Shown: piece by piece, positions 1 through 7,839 of the stretch
Layout of the letters: every line of letters begins with the position of its first letter
How positions within the stretch are numbered: the stretch's first letter is position 1
Assembly: GCA_026004795.1 (NCBI GenBank)
Contig: BPJV01000001.1
Span: forward strand, 1,031,501-1,095,500
Source of the DNA: Pirellulaceae bacterium
Lineage (GTDB): Bacteria > Planctomycetota > Planctomycetia > Pirellulales > Pirellulaceae
DNA: 64,000 bases
Reading direction: 5' to 3'
Made by a program: the position numbers and the translations under genes
Notes under the pieces: model-generated
Seen by the model: only the letters and a program-made list of their open reading frames with translations
Database searches by the model: none
What the model was told of the DNA's origin: nothing

Positions 1-179
1 CGTCCCCACAGGGTGACGTCGACGAACGTGGTTTCTTCGACCCACTCTCCAGTCTGGCTCTTACGGCGATCGTTGACTGCTAAACCAATTTCCGCAACGG
101 CCGTCTGATTGGGGGTAAATCGCAATTGAACATCGCGCGTAAGGTTCCCCATCAGAATGACTCGATTGTAACTGGCCAT
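1..179 (-). CDS. ssb: Single-stranded DNA-binding protein, N-terminal part (runs off the left edge)
   Basis: The visible reading frame starts at ATG 179 and stays open to base 1, giving about 59 residues that begin MASYNRVILMGNLTRDVQLR, the standard opening of bacterial SSB (OB fold). It continues with a TAVAEIGLAVN-like strand and a conserved FVDVTLWGR segment. SSB coats single-stranded DNA in replication, recombination and repair. It lies about 150 bases downstream of rpsF on the same strand, the classic rpsF-ssb arrangement. The C-terminal acidic tail that recruits partner proteins is outside the window, so its state is unknown. Confidence 0.93.
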   Translation of the reverse strand, partial: MASYNRVILMGNLTRDVQLRFTPNQTAVAEIGLAVNDRRKSQTGEWVEETTFVDVTLWG

Positions 180-331
180 TTTACGGTTCTCCGCCAATCG
201 CGGCCTGGAACTCACTTCCCGCTTGCTGAACGGCTCCTCGCTCCTCTCGGCAGCCAACTGTTGGAAACCAGCACGTCCGGAATCGAACCAATCATGCTGG
301 GCACAGCAAAATCGCTAATTGTTCGTTGATT

Positions 332-724
332 CTATTCTTCCTCGTCCGCGACGCCGACCGGTACTGCTTCCTCGTCACCCTGGCTGGTTGCCACACGTCC
401 CAAAGCGTGGTCTACCAATGTATCAATCAAACGCGGATCTACCTTGGTGACCAGAAAACGCATGATGGTTTCATTCAGCTGACAGGCCCGCTCGAATTCC
501 TTGAGTCGTTGCGTGTCCATGCGGAAAAAACTAATCCAATACGTTCCTTTCTGATGACCATTGATAGGATAGGCCAACTTACGTTCTTCCCACAGGCGAT
601 TGACCAGCACTTCTCCGTCGTGGTCTTCGATCGCCTTTTGAATCCAAGCAGCAACGCCGCCTGGGTCCCGATTGTATTTGTTGCTGTCGAGCAGGAAGAA
701 ACAATCGTAACACCCAGTTGCCAC
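332..724 (-). CDS. rpsF: 30S ribosomal protein bS6
   Basis: About 130 residues. The segment starting VATGCYDCFFLLDSNKY and containing EERKLAYPINGHQKGTYW and an MRFLVTKVD-type strand matches bS6, which binds 16S rRNA with bS18 in the small subunit platform. I chose GTG 724 because AGGGAG lies 9 bases upstream; the frame is open further upstream to an ATG at 832 but those residues look non-coding. The C-terminus carries an acidic tail (GDEEAVPVGVADEEE) longer than in many homologues, reminiscent of the Glu-rich end of E. coli S6. ssb follows on the same strand, but rpsR is not visible between or beside them. Confidence 0.92.
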   Translation of the reverse strand: MATGCYDCFFLLDSNKYNRDPGGVAAWIQKAIEDHDGEVLVNRLWEERKLAYPINGHQKGTYWISFFRMDTQRLKEFERACQLNETIMRFLVTKVDPRLIDTLVDHALGRVATSQGDEEAVPVGVADEEE

Positions 725-882
725 AGCTAATGACTCCCTCTTATGGATTGAACTCGATCGACTCGCGAAAACGCCAATGGCTCGCCAATTAAAGTTCGAT
801 TGGCGAGCGGCACAATTATTTTGCATCGCCACGCGACCGACAGCCAGCAGGCATGCGGGGCCTAGCGATCAGTAGCTTAAAC

Positions 883-1461
883 TCAATTGTAATGGTTCAT
901 CGTAAAGGCAATACCTCGCGCAACCCAGGCCTCGACCGCATCGCTTGCTCTCGCCACGGCCGATTGGATCTGTTCACGTTCCGCGGGCGAGAAGGAACCG
1001 AGTACATAATCGGCCGCATCCCACTGCGGAGGGGGCGACCCAATGCCCACACGCAGCCGCGGAATGCTTTGCGTGCCCAGGGCTCGCAGTATATCGGCTA
1101 AACCTTTCTGCCCTCCTGCTGATCCGGATGCTCGCATTCGCAGCTTCCCCAGCGGCAGGCTTAGGTCGTCGCAAATGACCAACAGGTCTTTCTCGACATC
1201 GATTTTATAAAAACGAGCGATTGCCGCCACGCAACGCCCGCTGTGATTCATATAAGTTAACGGCCAAGCCAGCAACACTCGCGATGCACCGATCGTCACG
1301 GAAGCCAACTGGCCCTCGAACTTCGACTGAGGAACTCCGGCCGAAAACCGCTCGGCGATACAGTCGAGGACGTCAAAACCAACATTGTGACGTGTGCCAC
1401 GATACTTGGGACCAGGGTTCCCCAACCCCACGACCAGCTTCAGTGAGTCGGATGATTCCAT
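883..1461 (-). CDS. pth: Peptidyl-tRNA hydrolase
   Basis: About 192 residues. It opens with LKLVVGLGNPGPKY, then TRHNVGFDVLD with the catalytic His, PLTYMNHSG with the conserved Asn, and a LLVICDDLSLPLGKLRMRASGSAGGQKGL-like active-site region with the conserved Asp. Pth cleaves peptidyl-tRNAs released from stalled ribosomes. ATG 1461 is preferred over in-frame CTG and GTG codons just upstream. It sits directly after the bL25 gene on the same strand, the ctc-pth pairing known from Bacillus. Length is normal for the family. Confidence 0.95.
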   Translation of the reverse strand: MESSDSLKLVVGLGNPGPKYRGTRHNVGFDVLDCIAERFSAGVPQSKFEGQLASVTIGASRVLLAWPLTYMNHSGRCVAAIARFYKIDVEKDLLVICDDLSLPLGKLRMRASGSAGGQKGLADILRALGTQSIPRLRVGIGSPPPQWDAADYVLGSFSPAEREQIQSAVARASDAVEAWVARGIAFTMNHYN

Positions 1462-1541
1462 CAGCACGTCTTGCCTGGCCGCTGCTTTGTTTGCTCATCG
1501 CCGACCTACCGGCTTGCCAAAGCCCGCCGGGCAGTCTTCGC

Positions 1542-2174
1542 TTATGCTCCGGCTTCTTCCTTCTCTGCTTTCTCTTTCGCTCCGATCACCTCTGGCTCTC
1601 CGGCTGCAGCTTCTTCTACCGCTTCCGTTTCCGCCGTCGGGTGGACCACGTGGACGATCACTTCGTGCTCGTTGCTGATAAGTTTCGCGCCTTCGGGCAG
1701 CTTCACTTCACCGGCGTGAATCGTCTGTCCCAAATGCAACTCGCTGATGTCGACCTCAATTTCGTCGGGGATGCTACCGGCAGGGCATTCAACGGTAATC
1801 TCGTGGACGACGAATTCCAGAACTCCACCTTCGGAGGTGCCGGGCGATTCCCCACGCAGCTTCACGGGAAGCGTCACCTCGACGCGTTCCTTGAGTGACA
1901 CCCTGGTGAAATCAACATGCAATACGTCGCTACCCAAACTGTCCCATGCCACGTCGCGCAGCAAGGCTGTCTCCGATACTGCTCCGGTCAAGTTCAGCAA
2001 CTTCACTCCGCTCTCTACCACCCGCTCGATCTCCGCCTTGGCGACCATCAACGGCACATTCTCTTCGCCGTGGCCATAGAGAATAGCCGGGATCTTGCCT
2101 TGGCGGCGAAGTTTGCGGACAGCATTCGTACCTAGCTGCTCCCGTTTTTCCACTTGCAACGTTTTGCTACTCAT
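1542..2174 (-). CDS. rplY: 50S ribosomal protein bL25, long Ctc/TL5 type
   Basis: About 210 residues from ATG 2174 (MSSKTLQVEKREQLGTN). The N-terminal part carries the L25 fold with KLRRQGKIPAILYGHGEENV, and the second half is the beta-rich TL5/Ctc extension (an ECPAGSIPDEIEVDIS-type segment). It binds 5S rRNA. The tail after about residue 190 is rich in Ala, Glu and Lys. A longer frame starts at 2210, but the downstream start preceded by GGAAAAAAG fits the family better. It belongs to the glmU-prs-ctc-pth set, although a gene on the other strand separates it from prs. Confidence 0.93.
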   Translation of the reverse strand: MSSKTLQVEKREQLGTNAVRKLRRQGKIPAILYGHGEENVPLMVAKAEIERVVESGVKLLNLTGAVSETALLRDVAWDSLGSDVLHVDFTRVSLKERVEVTLPVKLRGESPGTSEGGVLEFVVHEITVECPAGSIPDEIEVDISELHLGQTIHAGEVKLPEGAKLISNEHEVIVHVVHPTAETEAVEEAAAGEPEVIGAKEKAEKEEAGA

Positions 2175-2849
2175 CTTTTTTCCAGTCGACGATAGTTGAT
2201 CTTTGGCCAATCAGGCCGTGCTATGTTTATTTTCCATACCGCGGCGCGGTTATCGGTTTCCTGTTGCGGGCGGGCCGCGGATGTTCGTTGCGTCCCTCCG
2301 TCCTGCGAAGACAGCCAGTATCGCAAATGCTATGGTACTTTCAAGACCAAAACTGCCCCTGGGCTTTCAGAAAACCGCGGTTGCTCGCCCTCGTCCACCA
2401 ACTTGTTGGGATTGTAGAGTGGGGCCAGATTGTCGGCCATGCTGGGACGGGGAAACGAGGATGGGACGGGAAAGCGGCCCATGGTCGAAGGTGACCGGTT
2501 CCTGGCGAGATTGCCGCCTGCGCTTTTTTCCGAGATGCGATCGATGGTTGCCTCTGTTGGCCAGGCCCCACTTGCCTCAGCCAGTCACGTACGCTAGCCT
2601 TGCCGCCAAGCGGAATGGTTCCGTGTCTGGTTGCCGGGTCCGAGTGTCCTGCCAACGGCGGCGGCCGAGACTAACTAGACGGTGGCAAAACCAACGTCCG
2701 TGGGTGACACCGGGAGACTTTGGCGGCAAGAATTCGGAGTCGCTGCCGTGTGGTTCGACGAGCCGTATCGCAGTCGTCCGTCGGGGCTCGCTTTTGGTCT
2801 TCTCACTGGCGTTTGGTCGAACGACCCCCACAGGGAGTTGCAATAATTC
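2175..2849. other. Divergent intergenic region between rplY and the groES-like gene
   Basis: About 675 bases lie between two divergent genes, so promoters for both are expected here. Short open frames exist on both strands but none resembles a known protein or has a convincing ribosome site. I see no clear hairpin, RNA gene or repeat. Confidence 0.4.
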
Positions 2850-3173
2850 ATGGCAAAGAAGGGACCGAAACTGCAGTATATTGAGCCGATTGGAGCGCGC
2901 GTGCTCGTACTGAAGGATGAACCTAAGCGGGAGACGAAAGGGGGGATCGCCCTTCCCGACGCGGCGGAGATTCCCACCATCACCGGTCGTATCGTTTCCA
3001 TCAGCCGGCAGGTGGCTCACGACGAGGATGTTCCGCTAAAGCAATACGATAAAGTGCTTTTTCATCCCAAGAATGCCATTCCGGTTGATTTCGAGCCCGA
3101 TAACAAGCACTTCGTGGTGCCGGTCGAAGATATCGTCGCCGTCTTTCGCAGTTCCCCCCCAGAGCTCGACTAA
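2850..3173 (+). CDS. GroES-like (Cpn10) co-chaperonin, orphan
   Basis: 107 residues with the Cpn10 fold: IEPIGARVLVLKDEPK, a mobile-loop-like ETKGGIALPDAAEI stretch, TGRIVSISR, and the closing YDKVLFHPKNAIPVDF plus a VVPVEDIVAVF strand. GroES caps GroEL and closes the folding chamber; the GroEL-contacting tripeptide (Ile-Val-Leu in E. coli) would be Ile-Ala-Leu here. No groEL gene is nearby, so this is probably a secondary paralogue. A GGGAG lies about 12 bases before ATG. The gene stands alone on the plus strand inside an otherwise minus-strand housekeeping cluster. Confidence 0.85.
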   Translation: MAKKGPKLQYIEPIGARVLVLKDEPKRETKGGIALPDAAEIPTITGRIVSISRQVAHDEDVPLKQYDKVLFHPKNAIPVDFEPDNKHFVVPVEDIVAVFRSSPPELD

Positions 3174-3363
3174 TCGTCGCGTCCATTTTTCGGATCATTT
3201 CATCGCCTGTGGCGCGCAATGGCTGTCGTCTTTTTGGGGGCGGGCTCGGCGCTTTGGCTCGATGCACCCCTGGCCATGAAGGTCCATGGCAACTTCGGTG
3301 CTCGATTGGGTTGCCGCAGTGATGGTGGCCATCGTCGTCTCGAACGCGTGAGGGCAACTGGGG

Positions 3364-4314
3364 CTACTTGATTCGAAACATGGCAGAGATGGACTGATCG
3401 TGGTGGATCCGCTTGATGGCTTCTGCCAATAGAGGGGCGACACTTACCACCTTAATCACCGGCAGGCGCTTTTCTGGTGGAAGCGGGATGGTGTCGGTAA
3501 CGCACAGGCTCTTTATCGGAGCGTTGCGGATCTTTTCGATGGCATCACCACAAAGGACTCCGTGGGTGGCCGCCAGGTGGATTTCTTTCGCGCCCGCTTG
3601 GTGCACCAGCTGCGCGGCCCCGCAGATCGAGCCAGCGGTGCTGATCATATCGTCAAACATCAGGCAAACTTTACCCTTCACTGGTGCCCCGATGATATGC
3701 TCCTGTTTGGTCTCCGTCGCGTTGTTGCGGCGTTTGTCGACGATGGCGAGTTGCCCACCCAAACGTTTAGAGTGTCCCATGGCCCGCTTGATGCTCCCTT
3801 CATCGGGACTGACGACCACCAGTTCGTCGGGGCTGTATCCCATTTCCTGAAAGTAGGCATTCAAAACCGGAGCGGCGTAGAGGTGGTCGACGGGGACGTC
3901 GAAAAAGCCCTGAATCTGTGGGGCGTGCAAGTCCATCGTCAATACACGGTCGGCACCGGCACGCGTAATCATGTTGGCTACTAATTTCGCCGTGATGGGG
4001 ACTCGTCCCTCGTCCTTGCGGTCCTGTCGGGCGTAACCATAGTAAGGGATCACGGCGGTAACACGTGCTGCGCTGGCCCGTTTGCAACTGTCGATCATGA
4101 TCAACAGTTCCAGGAGATTATCATTGACCGGAGGGCACGTAGGTTGGATCAAGTAGACGTCGCGTCCACGAACATCATCGTTGATCTTGCAGTAGTTCTC
4201 TCCATCGGGAAACTTTCCCAACGAGACCGAACCCAGCTCTAAGTGCAAGGATTGGCAAATGCCGCGAGCCAGCTCTGGATTGGCTCGACCACTGAGCAGT
4301 TTCAGTTCACGCAT
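3364..4314 (-). CDS. prs: Ribose-phosphate pyrophosphokinase (PRPP synthetase)
   Basis: 316 residues from ATG 4314 (MRELKLLSGRANPELA). It makes PRPP from ribose 5-phosphate and ATP for nucleotide, His and Trp synthesis. Visible family signatures are LGKFPDGENYCKI, YGYARQDRK, the metal site VLTMDLHAPQIQGFF, and the PRPP loop CLMFDDMISTAGSI. The start overlaps the glmU stop by 8 bases, so the two genes are translationally coupled. The coupling joins PRPP supply to UDP-GlcNAc synthesis as in Firmicutes. Length is standard. Confidence 0.96.
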   Translation of the reverse strand: MRELKLLSGRANPELARGICQSLHLELGSVSLGKFPDGENYCKINDDVRGRDVYLIQPTCPPVNDNLLELLIMIDSCKRASAARVTAVIPYYGYARQDRKDEGRVPITAKLVANMITRAGADRVLTMDLHAPQIQGFFDVPVDHLYAAPVLNAYFQEMGYSPDELVVVSPDEGSIKRAMGHSKRLGGQLAIVDKRRNNATETKQEHIIGAPVKGKVCLMFDDMISTAGSICGAAQLVHQAGAKEIHLAATHGVLCGDAIEKIRNAPIKSLCVTDTIPLPPEKRLPVIKVVSVAPLLAEAIKRIHHDQSISAMFRIK

Positions 4315-5074
4315 GCTCCGCGTACCCCATCTCCCGCATTTTGTGTTCGACAACCTGCAGCTCTTCCACGGTGTTGATGCTCAGCGCTTCACATGGCCGC
4401 AGCACGGGAAGGGCATCGACCCGGTGGCCTGCGCGCAACAGAATCTCCGGGCAGTCGGTCAGGTAGTATTCACGTTGCGCGTTGTTGTTGGTTAGACCGT
4501 CGAGCGCCGTGAGCAGGGCAGACGAGTCGAACAAGTAAGTTGACATGTTGACCTCTCGGATGCTCAACTGCTCGGGGGTGGCATCCTTATGTTCTACGAT
4601 CCGTGCAAACCGGCCGTGGGAGTCACGGACGATGCGGCCGAGCCCTGTCGGGTCATCCTTAAGCAGCGTGCCTAGCAGACAGGCGTAACCACCGTCACGA
4701 CGGAAGTGGTCCAGCAATTCGCGGATCGAGTCCGCTTGAATCAGCGGAGAATCTCCAGCGACGACCAACACGGGACCATCGTGCTGTTGAATGTGCTGGC
4801 GGCAGATCTGTACCGCATGCCCAGTACCCAGTTGTTCTTCTTGCAAGGCAAACTGCAAGCCAGGCCGAGAGGCGAGTGTTTCCTGAACCCGCGGTGCCTG
4901 GTAGCCGACCACGACGACCGCGCGGTTGATTCCGGCGGTCGCTAGCGCGTCGAGCACCCACAAGATCATGGGCCGGCCGAGAACAGGAACCAGTACCTTG
5001 GGCAAGTCGCTCTTCATCCGCGTGCCGCGGCCTGCCGCCAAGACGATCGCTAGAGGCTCGCTCGTGGTATCCAT
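4307..5074 (-). CDS. glmU: GlmU-like nucleotidyltransferase, pyrophosphorylase domain only
   Basis: 255 residues from ATG 5074, which has AGGAG 10 bases upstream. The N-terminal motif LAAGRGTRMKSDLPKVLVPV, QLGTGHAVQ, VVAGDSPL and a KDATPEQLSIREVNM-type segment define the GlmU N-terminal uridyltransferase (UTP + GlcNAc-1-P to UDP-GlcNAc). Bifunctional GlmU is about 450 residues, with a left-handed beta-helix acetyltransferase domain. That half is absent here, and the protein ends soon after an NTVEELQ helix. The acetylation step must be done elsewhere. It overlaps prs by 8 bases. Confidence 0.88.
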   Translation of the reverse strand: MDTTSEPLAIVLAAGRGTRMKSDLPKVLVPVLGRPMILWVLDALATAGINRAVVVVGYQAPRVQETLASRPGLQFALQEEQLGTGHAVQICRQHIQQHDGPVLVVAGDSPLIQADSIRELLDHFRRDGGYACLLGTLLKDDPTGLGRIVRDSHGRFARIVEHKDATPEQLSIREVNMSTYLFDSSALLTALDGLTNNNAQREYYLTDCPEILLRAGHRVDALPVLRPCEALSINTVEELQVVEHKMREMGYAEHA

Positions 5075-5505
5075 AAAATAAATGCTCCTGCCCCCTGAAA
5101 TGGAGGGCTTGCGCGAGGAGTCGAGAATGGTGAGGCCTGGAAGCGGTTGCATTTTACGAATCCAGGCCTGGAGGTTAAGCGGACTGCGAGAGATCGTTGC
5201 GAGCTTTCCTTCCCGTCGTGGGTAAGCTTCCCATGTGGAGCAAGGGCATCATTGGCCAGCAGCCCTGTAGCATTTCCTCCCTAAACCTATTCTCCAACTG
5301 TACGGCAGCGTCTAAAATGCCTCTTTCCAGGTTGCAGACGACACGACGACACATGGCGGGATTCTCGATTCGGTTGCTGCCAAAAGCTTCTTTTTTTGTG
5401 CGGGGATCGCCGCCCGTACCGTCGAAGAACCGAATTCTCGGTGGAGGTTGCTTACCCCTACTGCAAATATCCGTCACTCCATTGGAAAAAGATGAGGAAA
5501 AAAGT
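5075..5505. other. Intergenic region between glmU and the small basic protein gene
   Basis: About 430 bases between divergently transcribed genes. It should hold promoters for both. I see no recognisable RNA gene or repeat; a T7 run near 5391 has no clear hairpin before it. Confidence 0.35.
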
Positions 5506-5691
5506 ATGAGCGTAGCTGGAATCGAACGCGTGCGAGAACTGCGCCGCCGACGTCATCGAAAGCAAAAGGTCAAGAAGCTGTTGCGCAAGGCAGAGAAGGC
5601 GAGCCAGGCGGAGAAGGCTGCCATCGCGGAGAAGCTGCGGAAGCTGACCCCCGGGGCTCACGAGATCATTGCGGCTCACGGACTGGAGTAA
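5506..5691 (+). CDS. Small basic coiled-coil protein (planctomycete-type, function unknown)
   Basis: 61 residues from ATG 5506, with AGGA about 8 bases upstream. It begins MSVAGIERVRELRRRRHRKQ, is Arg/Lys-rich, and is predicted to be almost entirely helical, ending in LTPGAHEIIAAHGLE. From memory it resembles a short planctomycete-restricted family (DUF6800-like); I could not check this. No catalytic residues are apparent; the basic helix could bind nucleic acid, but that is inference. The frame is open upstream to 5197, but the internal ATG with its ribosome site is the likely start. A hairpin follows 38 bases after the stop. Confidence 0.7.
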   Translation: MSVAGIERVRELRRRRHRKQKVKKLLRKAEKASQAEKAAIAEKLRKLTPGAHEIIAAHGLE

Positions 5692-5728
5692 ACGGCCTAA
5701 CGCCGTGCCGTCTTTCCCGGTAAGTTCT

Positions 5729-5754
5729 CCCTGCACGCACCTCGGCATGCAGGG
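5729..5754 (+). terminator. Hairpin after the small basic protein gene
   Basis: CCCTGCA and TGCAGGG form a perfect 7-bp stem with a 12-base loop, 38 bases after the stop codon. No T-run follows, so it may be a weak terminator or an RNA 3'-end stabiliser. Confidence 0.35.
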
Positions 5755-5970
5755 GGCTGCAATGAGGCTGCCGAGACGATTGAGAGGACTGGCGGGTGCG
5801 CGGCTGCAACTAGGGATATCCGAGCAGCTTTCCGATGCCTACCGTGTCCTCCTCTCCGGAAGAGCCTCCCCTTTCCCGACGCCATTCCTTATCGCTCTCT
5901 CTGCGGAAGATGGTGGCGGTCTCCGGCCACGAGGCCAGGATCGATATTGGTGGCCTGCGAGGACCGGTGG

Positions 5971-6000
5971 CCCCAGCGATCTCCGTCCCCTTCGCTGGGG
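5971..6000 (-). terminator. Hairpin downstream of dnaB
   Basis: CCCCAGCG and CGCTGGGG form an 8-bp GC-rich stem around a 14-base loop, about 45 bases past the dnaB stop. There is no U-tract on the dnaB strand, so the terminator assignment is tentative. Confidence 0.35.
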
Positions 6001-6044
6001 TAGCAGCGTCCTTCGCTGCGAACGTGCAACCAGGTGCTGGGGGC

Positions 6045-7502
6045 CTAAAAGCCTCCGGGGGATTGAAAGTCGTCGACATAGTTGTCGAATTCTTCCAGAC
6101 GCTCGGGGGCCCGGTTCTGAAAGCGCGTGAATTCGCTCTCCCACGCCAGCTCCACCGTGCCGATCGGTCCGTTTCGCTGTTTGGCAATGATGATCTCAGC
6201 TTGTCCAGCGTACTGTTGGGCCTCCTCGCCGCGGTGATAATATTCCTCGCGATGGACGAACATGACGACGTCGGCATCCTGCTCAATGGCTCCGGACTCC
6301 CGCAAGTGGCTCAACCGAGGCCGGTGGTCTTTGCTGTCCTCGGCCTGTCGGTTGAGCTGAGCCAAGCAGAGAACGGGGACCTGCAGTTCTCTGGCCAGCC
6401 GCTTCAGGCGACGGGCGATCTTAGCCACCTGTTCTTGGCGAGGATCGCGCGGATTGTCCGGTTCAATCAACTGCAAGTAGTCGATGACGACCAACCCCAG
6501 TGCCTTTTCCGTCGTACGAATACGGCGGCCAACGGCCGCAATCTCGCTGACCGTGCGCGAGGGAGAATCGTCGACAAACAAGGGGGCATTGCCAATCTCA
6601 ATGGCCTTCTGCACGAGGCGCTTACGGTCTTCCTGGGAGATAGTACCATTGCGCAGGCGGTGGCCGTTAACCCGGGCCACGGAGCAAAGCAAGCGGTCGG
6701 CCAGCTCGATTCCGGACATTTCCAAGCTGACGAACAGCACCGGTACGCGGCTTTTCAACGCCACGTTCTCGGCGATATTCAGGGCCAATGCCGTTTTGCC
6801 CATACTGGGACGGGCTGCCAGGATGATCAGTTCTCCGTTGTGCAGGCCACCACAAAGGGCATCGTAATCGGCGAAATGGGTGTCCACGCCGCCATGAGCA
6901 TGAGTGCCTTTTAACCGGGCGTCGATTCGCTCCATCGATTCGGTCATCAATTGACCGATGCTCATTGCGTGGTTGTTGGAGCGGTCATCTTGGATCGCAA
7001 ACACGGTTTGTTCGGCGCGCCCCAGCAATTCTTGCGGATCCTGGGTTTCATCGTACGCATCCCGAAGGATGGTCGTGCCCGCATCGATCAAACGGCGGAG
7101 AGTCGCTTTGTCGCGCACAATCTCCGCATAGTACTCCGCATGAGCCGCATTGGGGACGCTGTTGGCCAATTGGGCCAAGTAGGCACTGCCACCGATCGCT
7201 TCATAATCGTCCGCCTTTTTCAATCGATCCACCAGTAGGGTCAGGTCGACTTTCTTGCCTGCATCGACCATCTGGACCATGTGCTGGAAAAGCTTTCGAT
7301 TGGCGTCATCGTAAAAATCGTCGGGTTTGATGAGCAGGACCAGGTCGTTGACGACATCGGGCGCCAACAGAATACTGCCCAAGACGGCCTTCTCAGCCGC
7401 CACGTCGCATGGTGGCGTGCGATCAAGCATGAGGTGCACCGGCTCCGCATCGGCGGGGCGACGTTTTTTTGAAAACTGGATCGCCTTATCCACACGGCTC
7501 AT
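6045..7502 (-). CDS. dnaB: Replicative DNA helicase DnaB
   Basis: 485 residues. The N-terminal helical domain (about residues 30-135: PPCDVAAEKAVLGSILLAPD) is followed by the RecA-like helicase core. Walker A is ARPSMGKTA at 230-238, and the core includes VPVLFVSLEMSG, a VVIDYLQLIEP Walker B, and LAQLNRQAEDSKDHRPRLSH with the sensor residues. A hexamer of DnaB unwinds the fork. The first about 28 residues are an extension before the usual start. AGAAGG lies 8 bases before ATG 7502. It is separated from rpsF-ssb, which often neighbour dnaB in other bacteria. Confidence 0.96.
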   Translation of the reverse strand: MSRVDKAIQFSKKRRPADAEPVHLMLDRTPPCDVAAEKAVLGSILLAPDVVNDLVLLIKPDDFYDDANRKLFQHMVQMVDAGKKVDLTLLVDRLKKADDYEAIGGSAYLAQLANSVPNAAHAEYYAEIVRDKATLRRLIDAGTTILRDAYDETQDPQELLGRAEQTVFAIQDDRSNNHAMSIGQLMTESMERIDARLKGTHAHGGVDTHFADYDALCGGLHNGELIILAARPSMGKTALALNIAENVALKSRVPVLFVSLEMSGIELADRLLCSVARVNGHRLRNGTISQEDRKRLVQKAIEIGNAPLFVDDSPSRTVSEIAAVGRRIRTTEKALGLVVIDYLQLIEPDNPRDPRQEQVAKIARRLKRLARELQVPVLCLAQLNRQAEDSKDHRPRLSHLRESGAIEQDADVVMFVHREEYYHRGEEAQQYAGQAEIIIAKQRNGPIGTVELAWESEFTRFQNRAPERLEEFDNYVDDFQSPGGF

Positions 7503-7839
7503 CTTCGAACCTTCTTCCTACGAGCGATTTTCGACAAGAGAGAGCGACAATGGAGACGGTTTCCGGATGCCTGCCGCAGAAAGATTGAACCTTTGCGTCG
7601 GGGCACCACCGGTTCGTGCTGCGTCGGCATGCTGAGATTCTAATGTCGTTTGCGGCGGGCGGCGAGGATAGCCGCCTATTTGGTAGATGCCTGAGGAGGC
7701 GACCACAAGCGGTGGCTCCTGTGCTTGAGGAAGTCACACAACGGCTAAAGGAGATCGATTCCGCCAGCTAGCCGGTGGCAGCAGAGAGCAAGCGAACTTA
7801 GCGCCCACAGCAAAACCGTACCGCTGGCGGCGACAACGA
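7503..7839. other. Intergenic region between glycerate kinase and dnaB
   Basis: About 340 bases between two minus-strand genes. It should hold the dnaB promoter. No RNA gene, repeat or convincing terminator is visible. Confidence 0.35.

Larger units (their letters stand above)
5692..6044. other. Convergent intergenic region between the small basic protein and dnaB
   Basis: About 350 bases between the 3' ends of two convergent genes. It holds two terminator-like hairpins, listed separately, and otherwise no feature I can support. Confidence 0.4.

Noticed and set aside
5175-5477. 100-residue minus-strand frame between glmU and the small basic protein gene
   Set aside because: No domain, no ribosome site; it fills a divergent promoter region.
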